This document shows positions 27,243-35,555 of a DNA stretch of 64,000 nucleotides, in pieces (position 1 is the first letter of the stretch; the number at the start of each line of letters is the position of its first letter). This DNA is from Sinorhizobium arboris LMG 14919 (lineage in GTDB: Bacteria; Pseudomonadota; Alphaproteobacteria; Rhizobiales; Rhizobiaceae): assembly GCF_000427465.1 (NCBI RefSeq), contig NZ_ATYB01000008.1, forward strand, positions 1,054,001 to 1,118,000, read 5' to 3'. Position numbers and translations under genes: made by a program. Under the pieces are notes generated by a model. The model was not told where the DNA came from. It saw only the letters and a list, made by a program, of their open reading frames with translations, and ran no database searches.

Positions 27243-27634
27243 TGTCGGCCCCCTCGAAGGTTTCGCTCGGCATAGGCCGCGGTCGCGACCGCGTTGCGCG
27301 GCTGCGCTCCGCCGTCAAAGCGGCTGAACTGCACGACCACCGGGACATCCGCCTCGATCACCGCGCCGAAATCCTCGCCCAGCGGCAGCGCCTCGGGAAA
27401 GATCAGGTCATTGAAGCGGATGCGGCGGACCCGCCGCCCGGCGACCTCCACCTCATAAGGTCCGACAGCCGGACGATCCGCATAATGAATGTGAATGCGC
27501 AGTCTGGCCGCCTTGCCTGAACAGTTGAGCACCGCGATCTCGTCGCGGCTCGTGAACGCGGGTTCCGGACCGTTGCTTTCAAGGGGGATGTGTCCTCCCG
27601 ATATCGTCCATCGCCTCCTGCCGATCGCCTCCAT
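27239..27634 (-). CDS. ASRT-family (Anabaena sensory rhodopsin transducer-like) protein, copy 2
   Basis: 131-aa small beta-rich protein of the sensory rhodopsin transducer superfamily, proposed to bind small molecules such as sugars. Family features are RRWTISGGHIP at the start, EIAVLNCSG, GPYEVEVAGRRVRRIRFNDL in the middle, and VPVVVQFSRFDGG near the end. The ATG follows AGGAGGACGT. It is paralogous to the gene at 28874-29251 and is coupled to the GH13 gene by an ATGA overlap. No rhodopsin gene is present in the window, so a light-signalling role is not supported. Confidence 0.83.
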   Translation of the reverse strand: MEAIGRRRWTISGGHIPLESNGPEPAFTSRDEIAVLNCSGKAARLRIHIHYADRPAVGPYEVEVAGRRVRRIRFNDLIFPEALPLGEDFGAVIEADVPVVVQFSRFDGGAQPRNAVATAAYAERNLRGGRQ

Positions 27635-27642
27635 ACGTCCTC

Positions 27643-28872
27643 CTAACAGCCTAGAAGCCTGCGCAGATACGGCGTCAGGAAGCGTCCGTGCGGATCCATT
27701 TCCTGCCGGAGCGCGAGAAAGCGGTCCCACATCGGGTAAAGGGACTTGAGCTCGGCTGCGCGAAGACTGTGCTTCTTCGCCCAGTGCGGCCGCCCGCCGT
27801 GGTCGCGCATGATAGGCTCGAGGTCGAGAAAGAAGTCCCAGTAGGGGAGCGTCGCATTCTGATGGAGCGATATGCTCACGGAATCCCGTCCGTAGGCTTC
27901 GCTGAGCCAGCTGTCGTCGGCCTTTATGTAGCGATAGAGCAGGCGCCACCCGACCCAGCGGCGCCATCTTTCCTTGATCCGCGCGCGTAGCTTTCCGAGA
28001 CATTCCGTCCCCGCCTCGGCGGTTATAGAGTACTCCATCTCCTCGAAGCGATGGGGAAGGTCGCTGTGCTGGGGAATGACCGCGTGCGGCGGGCCGGTTT
28101 CGTCCTTCGCCAGCCGCGCGAAGGCGCCGTAGTCCTTCTCCTCGCCTGGCGTGTTGAGGCACCGGATCTTCACTTCGTCGGAGCGGGGATACCAGTAGAA
28201 ATCGAAGTTCCGGTTTTCGCGGGAGAGCCTGTCGAGCGCCTCCATGCAGGGCTCGAAGCCAAGGCACCACTCCTGGCGATGCAGGTCGTGCAGCGGCTCG
28301 AGCTCCAAGGTTGCCCAGGTGAGAATGCCGAGCGTACCGAAGGACACGCGCAAGGCTCGCAGGAGATCCGGCTCCTCATCAAAGCCGAGCGCCCTTATCT
28401 CTCCTTCGGCGGTGACCAGGCGGCCGCCGACGAGCATCATCGACAGGTTGGGGGAGTTGCGACCGGACCCATGCGTGCCGGTTCCGATCGCCCCGCCGAC
28501 GGTCTGGGTGGCGACGTCGCCGAAATTGGAGAGCGTCATACCGGCCGCCTGCAGCTCTTTGCTGAGCTCGGTCAATTGCGAACCGGCGCCGACCGTGGCG
28601 CGATGGCGCTGCGCATCATGGTCGCCGAGCCCGCGGATTTTCGCCAGCGAAACCAGGATGTCGTCGGTCAGGTAGATCTCGCTCGACGAGTGGGCGGAAC
28701 CGACCGGGCGAATACAGCGGCCCTGTCTCGCGGCCGTACGCACGAGCGCCGCCACGGCCTCCTCGCTCTCCGGCACCTCCAGACGCGAGGGGCGAAAGCG
28801 CAGACCTCCCGACCAGTTGTGACAATCCTGGTCGAGGTTATCAGAGGTAGCACTCCACGGCGTGTTCGGCAT
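27643..28872 (-). CDS. FAD-linked aldonolactone oxidase-like protein
   Basis: 409-aa VAO-type flavoprotein resembling L-gulono-1,4-lactone and D-arabinono-1,4-lactone oxidases. The FAD domain (about residues 20-185) contains PVGSAHSSS, where the His is in the place of the covalent flavin site, and QTVGGAIGTGTHGSG. The C-terminal ALO domain ends with HWAKKHS and DPHGRFLTPYL, as in the family. It sits between two ASRT-family genes, one base after the first, in an operon with a GH13 enzyme. It probably oxidises a sugar, polyol or aldonolactone. Electron acceptor and substrate are unknown. Confidence 0.86.
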   Translation of the reverse strand: MPNTPWSATSDNLDQDCHNWSGGLRFRPSRLEVPESEEAVAALVRTAARQGRCIRPVGSAHSSSEIYLTDDILVSLAKIRGLGDHDAQRHRATVGAGSQLTELSKELQAAGMTLSNFGDVATQTVGGAIGTGTHGSGRNSPNLSMMLVGGRLVTAEGEIRALGFDEEPDLLRALRVSFGTLGILTWATLELEPLHDLHRQEWCLGFEPCMEALDRLSRENRNFDFYWYPRSDEVKIRCLNTPGEEKDYGAFARLAKDETGPPHAVIPQHSDLPHRFEEMEYSITAEAGTECLGKLRARIKERWRRWVGWRLLYRYIKADDSWLSEAYGRDSVSISLHQNATLPYWDFFLDLEPIMRDHGGRPHWAKKHSLRAAELKSLYPMWDRFLALRQEMDPHGRFLTPYLRRLLGC

Positions 28873-28873
28873 G

Positions 28874-29251
28874 CTACTCCTGGCAATAGGCGATGGTGCT
28901 CAAGAGAGCGTGGGGAGGTTGCCGCGAATCGAGCCGCGTCTGCTGCACGACGATCGGCCTGTCGGACTCGATCAGCGAAGCATAGGACGTGTCCCGCGGC
29001 ACGCGCTCCGGATCGTCCAGATCGTTGAAGCGCAGATGCACGGTTCGGCGGGCCGCAACAGAAAGCCGGTACGGGCCCGCGGGCTCTCTGTCGGAAAAGA
29101 ACAACGTGACCTCCACCTTGGCCGGCGTGTCTCCGGTGTTCAGGATACAGGCGCTTTCATGGGAGACGAGGGCGGGATCGTCGCTCGCGCCTGAAGAAGG
29201 AATATAGCCGTCGGCGATCGCCCATCGCCTGCTGCCGATCGCATGCGTCAT
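28874..29251 (-). CDS. ASRT-family (Anabaena sensory rhodopsin transducer-like) protein, copy 1
   Basis: 125-aa protein of the ASRT superfamily. The pattern GSRRWAIADGYIPS, ESACILNTGD, GPYRLSVAARRTVHLRFNDL and RPIVVQQTRLDSRQ matches the whole family length, including the Trp near the N-terminus. The ATG is preceded by ACGAGGATCGAGA. It is the first gene of the operon, read from an EcfG-type promoter at 29284-29308. The likely role is binding a small carbohydrate-like ligand for the adjacent enzymes; this is inference from context and published family predictions. Confidence 0.85.
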   Translation of the reverse strand: MTHAIGSRRWAIADGYIPSSGASDDPALVSHESACILNTGDTPAKVEVTLFFSDREPAGPYRLSVAARRTVHLRFNDLDDPERVPRDTSYASLIESDRPIVVQQTRLDSRQPPHALLSTIAYCQE

Positions 29252-29283
29252 TCTCGATCCTCGTAACAAATACTTCCGGTTCG

Positions 29284-29308
29284 AACCGGAGAACCGAGGC
29301 TTTGTTCC
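29284..29308 (-). promoter_or_regulatory. EcfG (RpoE2)-type promoter of the ASRT operon
   Basis: GGAAC-N16-GGTT read on the minus strand (GGAAC-N18-TT). The -10 end is about 30 bases before the first ASRT start. It fits the alphaproteobacterial general-stress consensus GGAAC-N16/17-CGTT apart from the first two -10 bases. Confidence 0.6.
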
Positions 29309-29398
29309 CTGAGGTACGAGCGGCCGCTTCCTGCAAAGGCGTGCAGTGGCCGCAGTGTGCATGGTGGCGTCTCATAAAACGCGCGGCGCCTGAGCCTT

Positions 29399-31216
29399 CT
29401 ACGGAATCCCCGGCAGTTCGCCGGTATTCTCGTCCGGCGCCGCCTCGTGCGGCGGCTGCGGCGCCTCGTCCATTACCTTCTTGCCGACGGGTGAATGCTT
29501 GAGGTTTTCCTCGATCTTCTCGTGACCCGGCGTTTCCGGCAGTGCGGCGCGGAGGTTGCGGGCGTAATCTTCCGGCAGTTTCGGCGGCATCAGCGGCTCG
29601 TAGCGATCGACCAGCGCCTGGATGACCACCGGCCCCTGCGCGGCGAAGGCCTGATCCATGATCCCGTCGATTTCGCCGAAGGACTGGATCGTGAAGCCCC
29701 GGCCGCCCATGGCTTCTGCCGCCGCGGCGAAGTCGATCGGCGGCAGCTCGCAGGCGAATTGCGGATTGCCGAGAAACATCATCTGCTCCCAGGCGATCTG
29801 GTTCAGCATATCGTTCCGGATCACCAGGAGCTTCAAGGGAACCCGGTAGCCGACGGCCGTCGCAAATTCGCCGAGCTGCATGGCAAAACCGCCATCACCC
29901 ACGACCGCATAGATCGGGCGATCCGGCATGGCGATCCCTGCCGCTATCGCATAGGGCAGGCCCGAGGCCATCGAAGCCAGGGCGCCCGACACTGCGAACA
30001 TGTGGTCCGTGCCGAGATCCACATGGCGGGCGGCAAGTTCGGTGTTCTGCCCGGAATCGGTGACGACGATGCCGTTCTTCGCGATGCGCCGGCCGAAAGC
30101 GGCGACCGCCGCCTGCGGTTTCAGGGGGGAACTCCTGTCACCCTCCATCGCCCGCAATTCGCGCCGCCAGTTTCGCGTCTGCTCTTGCGCCCGCTCGAGG
30201 AACGACCGGTCCGCCTTGCGCTTGAGCCTCTCGTTGAGCATGCGAAGCGTCTCGCCTGCCTCGCCGACCAGCCCGACCTCGACCGGGTAACGCAGGCCGA
30301 TGCGCTGCGGATCGTGGTCGATCTGGATTCCGGCGGCCGCGTTCCGCCTCGGATAGTATTCGATATAGGGGAACGTCGAACCGACGATCAGCAGCGTGTC
30401 GCATTGCTGCATGATCTCCTGCGATGGAGCGGTGCCGAGTATGCCGATGCCGCCCGTGGTGAGCGGATCGTCGTCGGGCAGCACGGCTTTGCCGAGCAGG
30501 GCCTTTGCCACGGGTGCGCCCAGCAGTTCCGCCGTCTCACGCAGAGCCTCCTTTGCTTCGAGCGCGCCGCGCCCCGCAAGAATAGCCACCTTCCTGCCCG
30601 CATTCAGGAGATCAGCCGCTCTCGAAAGGTCGGTTTCGAACGGCGCGAGCTTGCCGGCGAAGTATCTGCTCGGCATGTGCCCCGGGCGGTTGCGGCGGGA
30701 CCGCCCGCCATCGGCCATCCGCTCCTGCACGTCGTTGGCGATCGAAAGATGCGCCACGCCGCGCTTCGAGAGCGCCGACCGGCAGGCAAGGTTTGCGAGA
30801 TTCTCCATGTGGGCGGCATCGTTCACCTGCGCATTGTAGACGGCGACGTCTTCGAAGACGCGTGTGAGATCGACATCCTGCTGGGAGAAGGTCTCGATCA
30901 GATCGTGATACTGCATGCCCGTGATCGCGAGCACCGGCATCTGGTCCAGCTTCGCATCGTAGAGCCCGGTCAGAAGATTTGTGCCGCCCGGACCGGATGT
31001 GGCGAGACAGACCCCGAGCCTGCCGGTGAACTTGGCATAGGCGCATGCCATGAAGGCGGCGGACTGCTCGTGCCGCACGGAAACGAAGCGGATACGGTCC
31101 TGCCGCCTCCTGAGCGCCTCCATGATGCCGTTGATGCCATCTCCGGGCAGGCCGAAGACGACGTCGACGTTCCATTCAATAAGCGTGTCGATGAGAATGT
31201 CGGAAGCGTTCGGCAT
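29399..31216 (-). CDS. Thiamine-diphosphate-dependent pyruvate oxidase/acetolactate synthase-like enzyme
   Basis: 605-aa ThDP enzyme resembling PoxB and catabolic acetolactate synthases. The N-terminal Pyr domain has VVFGLPGDGINGI and the cofactor Glu in VRHEQSAAF. A central FAD/DHAP-type domain follows, and the C-terminal PP domain has GDGGFAMQLGEF with the NN-type end VIRNDML. An extra Pro/Glu-rich tail follows (about 575-605). The ATG six bases after GGAGGG was chosen over one that abuts it. Its own EcfG-type promoter (31281-31306) parallels RpoS control of E. coli poxB. Product is probably acetate or acetolactate. Confidence 0.88.
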   Translation of the reverse strand: MPNASDILIDTLIEWNVDVVFGLPGDGINGIMEALRRRQDRIRFVSVRHEQSAAFMACAYAKFTGRLGVCLATSGPGGTNLLTGLYDAKLDQMPVLAITGMQYHDLIETFSQQDVDLTRVFEDVAVYNAQVNDAAHMENLANLACRSALSKRGVAHLSIANDVQERMADGGRSRRNRPGHMPSRYFAGKLAPFETDLSRAADLLNAGRKVAILAGRGALEAKEALRETAELLGAPVAKALLGKAVLPDDDPLTTGGIGILGTAPSQEIMQQCDTLLIVGSTFPYIEYYPRRNAAAGIQIDHDPQRIGLRYPVEVGLVGEAGETLRMLNERLKRKADRSFLERAQEQTRNWRRELRAMEGDRSSPLKPQAAVAAFGRRIAKNGIVVTDSGQNTELAARHVDLGTDHMFAVSGALASMASGLPYAIAAGIAMPDRPIYAVVGDGGFAMQLGEFATAVGYRVPLKLLVIRNDMLNQIAWEQMMFLGNPQFACELPPIDFAAAAEAMGGRGFTIQSFGEIDGIMDQAFAAQGPVVIQALVDRYEPLMPPKLPEDYARNLRAALPETPGHEKIEENLKHSPVGKKVMDEAPQPPHEAAPDENTGELPGIP

Positions 31217-31280
31217 GTCCATCCCTCCGATCGGAAAGAGCGCGATTTTGCGGGTGTGCGTTGAAGGCTCGGGGTCTTCT

Positions 31281-31306
31281 AATCCCCTCCCCCGCGGAAA
31301 TGTTCC
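31281..31306 (-). promoter_or_regulatory. EcfG-type promoter of the pyruvate-oxidase-like gene
   Basis: GGAAC-N19-TT on the minus strand, 65 bases before the start codon. It is divergent from the similar site at 31371-31396. Confidence 0.5.
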
Positions 31307-31370
31307 GCCGTGGCCGAGCTCCGCGGCCCAGACCCGCCAGGCGGCCTTGTGCAACAACAATGCTGCCCCT

Positions 31371-31396
31371 GGAACAAATCCCGACCGAAAGGGATT
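31371..31396 (+). promoter_or_regulatory. EcfG-type promoter of the phospholipase D-like gene
   Basis: GGAAC-N19-TT on the plus strand. The expected transcript start near 31403 supports the ATG at 31421 as the true start of the gene. Confidence 0.5.
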
Positions 31397-31420
31397 CAAT
31401 TTGCAGTCGCCACGCACGGG

Positions 31421-33013
31421 ATGGGAAGCTTGGACTGGAAAAGCGCGTTCACCGGAAACACGGCCGGCCGATGGCGCCGGCCGAGCGGGCCGATCATCAA
31501 GGAGGCCGAGAATGTCTGGCGCAGCGCGCCCGCGCGGCATATGGCCTTCCTGGTGGACGCAGCCGCCTATTATGCTTGCCTCGACAGCACCTTTGAGGAA
31601 GCGGAAGAGCAGATCTGGATCACCGGATGGGACTTCGATCCGCGTATCAGGCTCAGGCCGGACGACCCGCATGGGGAATCGCTTGGCAGCAGGCTCGAGC
31701 GCCTGGCTGCGCAAAAGCCGAAACTCAAGATCCGCATTCTCGTCTGGGCGATGGGTCCGATCTATTCGGGCAAGTCGCTGAGGCTCTTTCGCAAGCAGCA
31801 ATGGGCTGCACATACGCAGATCGAGCTTCGCTTTGCGAGCCATCGGGCGCTTCGCGGATCGCATCACCAGAAGCTCGTCTGCATCGACGACAGCATCGCA
31901 TTTGCCGGGGGCATCGACCTGACGGCCCGGCGCTGGGACACGTCGGAGCACGCAGCCGAGAACGAGCTGCGCCGCGATCCAGACGGGAAACCCTATGATC
32001 CGGTGCACGACATCCAGGCAGTGCTTGAAGGCGAGGCGAGCCGCGCCATCGGCGACCTCTGCCGCGCCCGATGGAAAGCCTCTACCGGCGAAGAAATCGA
32101 AGCACCGCGCGCAAGGGCGCCGGTATGGCCGAACGGCACGATGCCCGTCCTCGAGAATTGTCCAGTTGCGATCGCCCGCACGGAGCCGCGGTCGCGCAAA
32201 TGGCGCGGGCGACAGGAGGCCCTGCGGCTGACGCTCGATGCCCTGCGCAGCGCACGTCGCCACATCTACATCGAGAACCAGTATTTCGCGTCGGGAAGAA
32301 TAGGGCAGTTGCTCTGCGATCGGTTGCAGGAGCCGGACGGCCCGGAAGTCGTGATCATCACCACCCGCAGCTCGCATGGACTTCTTGAACGCATCTTCAT
32401 GGGCGGAAACCGCGATCGCCTGGTTCGGCGGCTGAAGCAGGCCGACCGTTACGGCAGGCTCAGCGTCGCCTATCCGGTCGTTCCCGCCGCCGACGGCTCC
32501 GAGCAGGAGGTGATAATCCATTCCAAGGTGGTCGCGATCGACGACCGCTTTTTCCGCGTCGGCTCGTCGAATTTCAATCACCGTTCGGCAAGCCTCGACA
32601 CCGAGTGCGACGTCGCCGTGGAAGCCGCCGACGAAGGACATCGGTCCGCCATCGCCAGGATCCGCAACGGCCTGATCGCAGAACATCTCGACGTCGAAGC
32701 GGACGCCGTTGGAGAAGCATTGAGAGAAACGGACTCTCTCGTCGCCACCATCGACCGGTTGAACACGCGCCGGCGCGGCATACGTGCCTTCGACGGGATC
32801 GATAACGACGGCGCGACCAGTCTCGTCTGGGGCACCGAGATCGTCGATCCACAAAGGCCGATCCGGCCCTTTTACCGCACGCATAAACTGCTGAGGCGTT
32901 GGACGGGTCAGCTTTTCGCCTTGCTCACCAGACTTTTTTCCTCTTCCCGGCGGGCTGCCAACTCTGCAACGGAAAGTGAGATCAAACCCAGCGGAAGCGG
33001 CAGGAAGAAATAG
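31421..33013 (+). CDS. Phospholipase D-family protein, cardiolipin synthase B (YbhO)-like
   Basis: 530-aa protein with two HKD motifs: HQKLVCID (about residue 150) and HSKVVAID (about 370), each followed by the usual G-G/S-N stretch (FAGGIDL, VGSSNFNHRS). There is no clear membrane segment apart from hydrophobic residues near the C-terminus. Neighbouring UPF0104 and EEP-domain genes mirror the E. coli ybhN-ybhO-ybhP set, where YbhO (ClsB) makes cardiolipin. The 3' end overlaps the convergent membrane-protein gene by 106 bases. Role is probably phospholipid transphosphatidylation under stress. Confidence 0.85.
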   Translation: MGSLDWKSAFTGNTAGRWRRPSGPIIKEAENVWRSAPARHMAFLVDAAAYYACLDSTFEEAEEQIWITGWDFDPRIRLRPDDPHGESLGSRLERLAAQKPKLKIRILVWAMGPIYSGKSLRLFRKQQWAAHTQIELRFASHRALRGSHHQKLVCIDDSIAFAGGIDLTARRWDTSEHAAENELRRDPDGKPYDPVHDIQAVLEGEASRAIGDLCRARWKASTGEEIEAPRARAPVWPNGTMPVLENCPVAIARTEPRSRKWRGRQEALRLTLDALRSARRHIYIENQYFASGRIGQLLCDRLQEPDGPEVVIITTRSSHGLLERIFMGGNRDRLVRRLKQADRYGRLSVAYPVVPAADGSEQEVIIHSKVVAIDDRFFRVGSSNFNHRSASLDTECDVAVEAADEGHRSAIARIRNGLIAEHLDVEADAVGEALRETDSLVATIDRLNTRRRGIRAFDGIDNDGATSLVWGTEIVDPQRPIRPFYRTHKLLRRWTGQLFALLTRLFSSSRRAANSATESEIKPSGSGRKK

Positions 33014-33849
33014 ATCGCCCGAAAGGCGATCAGCGCGCCCAGGTTCGCCGAACTGCCCAGCAGAAATGCGACCGTCGCCTCGAGCACCCCGATCCCGCCC
33101 GGAACATGGCTGATAATCGCGGTGACGCCGGCGCCGACATAGGCCATTGCCGTATCGATGAAACTCACTTCTTCGAAGGCGCTGAGCAGCTGATGCAGTG
33201 CTGCGCTGACGCAAAGGAAGTTGGCGATGCCGACGATGACCTGCAGGGCGGCGATCCCCGCCGAGGGCATTTCGAAGGTCCAGCGGAAGATGCGAACCGA
33301 ACCGCGCAGAAAATAAGCCAGCAGGACGTAGCCGCCCGCGGCTGCGATGCAGGCGGCGCCGAGAAGAAAAGCGCCGGTCATGGAAAATCCGGTAAGCCGA
33401 GCGGCTCCCGCCGGCACGAGCAGAAAGCAAAGCCCCGCCAGTGCGATAAGGCCCAGGCCGACTGTGACGCCGCAGAAGAGGATAACCTTCGCCACCTCTT
33501 CGGCACTCAATCCACAGCGCGAATAGAACCGGTAACGTATGGCACCGCTGCTCAAGGCCGCGCCGCCGACATTGTGGCCGATCGAAAGGCTGGTGAAAGA
33601 GGCGATGGCGATTTGCGGATAGGCAAGCTTTCGGCCGACATAGCGGATCGCGAGAGTATCGAACAGGGTCAGGCAGAAATAGGAAAGGAAGACGAAACCG
33701 ATGCCCGCAAGTAAATGCCCGGCCGGAATCCGCATGACCGAGGCGACGATTTCATGAAAGCTATGCTGGCTGAGGGTGCGGTAGATCAGCCAGCCCGCCA
33801 CGCCGATAGCGGCGGCGATGAACAGTCTCGCTAGGATTTTTCTGGACAT
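32908..33849 (-). CDS. UPF0104 / lysylphosphatidylglycerol synthase-type integral membrane protein (YbhN-like)
   Basis: 313-aa inner-membrane protein with about eight hydrophobic segments. Family motifs include SIGHNVGGAALSSGAIRYR (about residues 78-96) and the late SHVPGGIGVLEA (about 250). The ATG follows AAGGGAGGGCCG. It pairs with the phospholipase D-like and EEP genes as in E. coli ybhNOP. YbhN homologues have been linked to anionic phospholipid transport. Its C-terminal coding region overlaps the tail of the phospholipase D-like gene on the other strand. Confidence 0.87.
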   Translation of the reverse strand: MSRKILARLFIAAAIGVAGWLIYRTLSQHSFHEIVASVMRIPAGHLLAGIGFVFLSYFCLTLFDTLAIRYVGRKLAYPQIAIASFTSLSIGHNVGGAALSSGAIRYRFYSRCGLSAEEVAKVILFCGVTVGLGLIALAGLCFLLVPAGAARLTGFSMTGAFLLGAACIAAAGGYVLLAYFLRGSVRIFRWTFEMPSAGIAALQVIVGIANFLCVSAALHQLLSAFEEVSFIDTAMAYVGAGVTAIISHVPGGIGVLEATVAFLLGSSANLGALIAFRAIYFFLPLPLGLISLSVAELAARREEEKSLVSKAKS

Positions 33850-33872
33850 CGGCCCTCCCTTGCGCACTCACC

Positions 33873-33898
33873 GGAACGAAAAGCAGGTGCTACGTGTT
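33873..33898 (+). promoter_or_regulatory. EcfG-type promoter of the EEP-domain gene
   Basis: GGAAC-N17-TGTT on the plus strand. It overlaps the minus-strand promoter 33875-33900 almost completely, so only one could be occupied at a time. The expected transcript start (about 33905) is very close to the ATG at 33909. Confidence 0.5.
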
Positions 33899-33900
33899 CC
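33875..33900 (-). promoter_or_regulatory. EcfG-type promoter of the UPF0104 gene
   Basis: GGAAC-N17-CGTT on the minus strand, an exact match to the consensus, 26 bases upstream of the ATG. Confidence 0.68.
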
Positions 33901-33908
33901 CGAAAGCG

Positions 33909-34661
33909 ATGCGACAGCGGATACGTTTCCTCACCTATAACGTCCACAGCTGCTTCGGCACCGACCGCAAGCTCGATCCCGCGCGCATCGCCGCCGTCAT
34001 CGCCGAATGTCAGCCCGACATCATCGCGCTGCAGGAAGTCGACGTCGGGCGCGTCCGCACCGGCGGAATAGACCAGGCCCATATGATTGCCACCCATCTC
34101 AACATGGAGGCTGAGTTCCATCCGGCACTCCATCTGGAGGACGAAAAATATGGAGATGCCGTGCTGACGGCCCTGCCCATGCGCTTGATCAAGGCCGCTC
34201 CGCTCCCCTCGTCGGGCGAGCCGCGAGGCGCGCTCTGGGTGGAGATCGACGTCGCCGAAGTCAAGCTCCAGGTCATCGTGACCCACCTCGGATTGCGCGG
34301 CGCCGAGCGCCTGCGTCAGGCAACGGCCCTTTTGGGTCACGGCTGGCTCGGAGGAATGGCGCAGAAAGACACTCATGTGGTCCTGGCAGGCGATCTCAAC
34401 GCGACGGGGCGCTCGACCGCCTACAGGCTCCTGGCACGACAGCTGAAGGACGCACAGCTGCTGACCGGCGCCAAGCCGCGGCCGACCTTTCCGTCCCGAT
34501 TGCCGCTTCTGCGCATCGATCACGTGCTGATCGGCGAAGACATCGAGGTGGCTTCCTGCAGAGTGCACAACAGCGCCCTGGCGCGAAGCGCTTCGGATCA
34601 TCTTCCGCTGCTTGCCGAATTGGATGTCGTCCTGCGAGGTGAAAAGCAGCAATCCGCGTGA
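33909..34661 (+). CDS. Endonuclease/exonuclease/phosphatase-family protein (YbhP-like)
   Basis: 250-aa EEP-domain metal-dependent hydrolase. Motifs in order: TYNVHSCFG with the first Asn, ALQEVDVG with the metal Glu, THLGLRG, GDLNATG, and RIDHVLI and SDHLPLLAEL with the catalytic His. In the E. coli ybhNOP set the EEP partner accompanies cardiolipin synthase B. A GTG at 33894 is an alternative start, but it would lie upstream of the transcript start predicted from the overlapping EcfG-type promoter. If the ATG is right, the message is nearly leaderless. Confidence 0.86.
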   Translation: MRQRIRFLTYNVHSCFGTDRKLDPARIAAVIAECQPDIIALQEVDVGRVRTGGIDQAHMIATHLNMEAEFHPALHLEDEKYGDAVLTALPMRLIKAAPLPSSGEPRGALWVEIDVAEVKLQVIVTHLGLRGAERLRQATALLGHGWLGGMAQKDTHVVLAGDLNATGRSTAYRLLARQLKDAQLLTGAKPRPTFPSRLPLLRIDHVLIGEDIEVASCRVHNSALARSASDHLPLLAELDVVLRGEKQQSA

Positions 34662-34737
34662 GCGCTCGGGCACTGCCGGGAAAATCGCTCGCCTGAGTCG
34701 GCCCGCACGAATTACCCGGCGCTGGGGCAGAGGAGGT

Positions 34738-35244
34738 TCAGTGCTTCGCCGTTACATCTTGCTGGTCTCGCTCAAGGAACCTGCGCGTGATCTCGCCGGC
34801 GTGCTGGCCCAGCCACTCGGCCATCGCGATTTCCTGCTGCAGGATGCTTTCGCAGACCCGCTTCGTCTCCTGATCGCCCACCTGTTCGGCTGCGGCTATG
34901 AGAATCCTGTAGCTGGCGATTTCCATATGCTCGAACGTGTAGCCGGCCAGCGTGCCCTTGACCACTTCGTCACCGACGAAGAGACCGCTCAAGCCTTGCC
35001 CGAGTGCCACGATCTTGCCGCTGATATCCTTGATGCTGGAAGTCCCGCCGTCGAGCCGTTCGAGGCAGCGCTCGAGCATGGCCGCCTGATCTTTCGTCTC
35101 CTGCAGGTGGTGGTCGATCCTGGTCTTGAGTTCGGGATAGTTTTCCAGCCGGCTCGATTGGCTGGTGAGCATCGTGATCGCCTGCTCTTCCATGGCATGC
35201 GCATCTCTGAGCCAAGCCACAAGGTGTTCGTTCGCGGTTGCCAT
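34738..35244 (-). CDS. DUF892 (YciE/YciF-type) ferritin-like protein
   Basis: 168-aa all-helical ferritin-like protein. An N-terminal LRDAHAMEEQAITML helix and EHMEIASYR and QQEIAMAEWL helices supply the Glu/His residues typical of the di-iron-like fold. Members are stress-induced in many bacteria; the biochemical role is not settled. The ATG follows AAGGAACAGGCG. It is read from an EcfG-type promoter (35276-35300) and is divergent from a small membrane-peptide gene. Confidence 0.88.
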   Translation of the reverse strand: MATANEHLVAWLRDAHAMEEQAITMLTSQSSRLENYPELKTRIDHHLQETKDQAAMLERCLERLDGGTSSIKDISGKIVALGQGLSGLFVGDEVVKGTLAGYTFEHMEIASYRILIAAAEQVGDQETKRVCESILQQEIAMAEWLGQHAGEITRRFLERDQQDVTAKH

Positions 35245-35275
35245 CGCCTGTTCCTTTCTTTCTCGGCCGTGCTCC

Positions 35276-35300
35276 AACTGGCGGTTTCCGGAAATGTTCC
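35276..35300 (-). promoter_or_regulatory. EcfG-type promoter of the DUF892 gene
   Basis: GGAAC-N16-AGTT on the minus strand, 31 bases upstream of the ATG. Only the first -10 base differs from the consensus. Confidence 0.6.
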
Positions 35301-35337
35301 TGCGGGATCGCAAGCAGTCCCGGTAAATCCGGGTTTC

Positions 35338-35362
35338 GGAACAATTCGAAGGCTTGGTGATT
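35338..35362 (+). promoter_or_regulatory. EcfG-type promoter of the small membrane peptide operon
   Basis: GGAAC-N16-GATT on the plus strand, about 58 bases before the ATG at 35421; it is divergent from the site at 35276-35300. Confidence 0.45.
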
Positions 35363-35420
35363 GGAGACCGGAAAACCGCGGGTTTCGCGGTTCGGCCTCG
35401 GCAATCGTCGGAAGGTTCAT

Positions 35421-35552
35421 ATGTCGAAAATCGTGGCTGCAGCAGTGATCGCCGTTCTGGTGCTGGTTGCAGCGCTGTGGACGATGTTTCCCCTCGACCA
35501 ATCGTCCGAGCCGGGGCAACCGCCGCCACATGCGATCGACCAGTCGGAGTAG
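35421..35552 (+). CDS. Small single-pass membrane peptide (43 aa)
   Basis: An N-terminal membrane segment (IVAAAVIAVLVLVAALW) is followed by a short Pro/Ser/Glu-rich tail. The ATG follows GGAAGG. It has no recognised family. It lies downstream of an EcfG-type promoter and four bases before the next gene, so the two probably form a stress-induced operon. Confidence 0.65.
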   Translation: MSKIVAAAVIAVLVLVAALWTMFPLDQSSEPGQPPPHAIDQSE

Positions 35553-35555
35553 CAC

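Noticed and set aside
27239..28270. Longer N-terminal extension of the second ASRT-family protein
   Set aside because: The extension lies inside the oxidase gene in another frame. The ATG at 27634 has AGGAGGACGT and gives the normal family length.
31217..33430. Very long open frame on the minus strand running upstream from the pyruvate-oxidase-like gene
   Set aside because: The upstream part is antisense to the phospholipase D and membrane-protein genes and shows no family sequence. The real start is the ATG at 31216 with an RBS.
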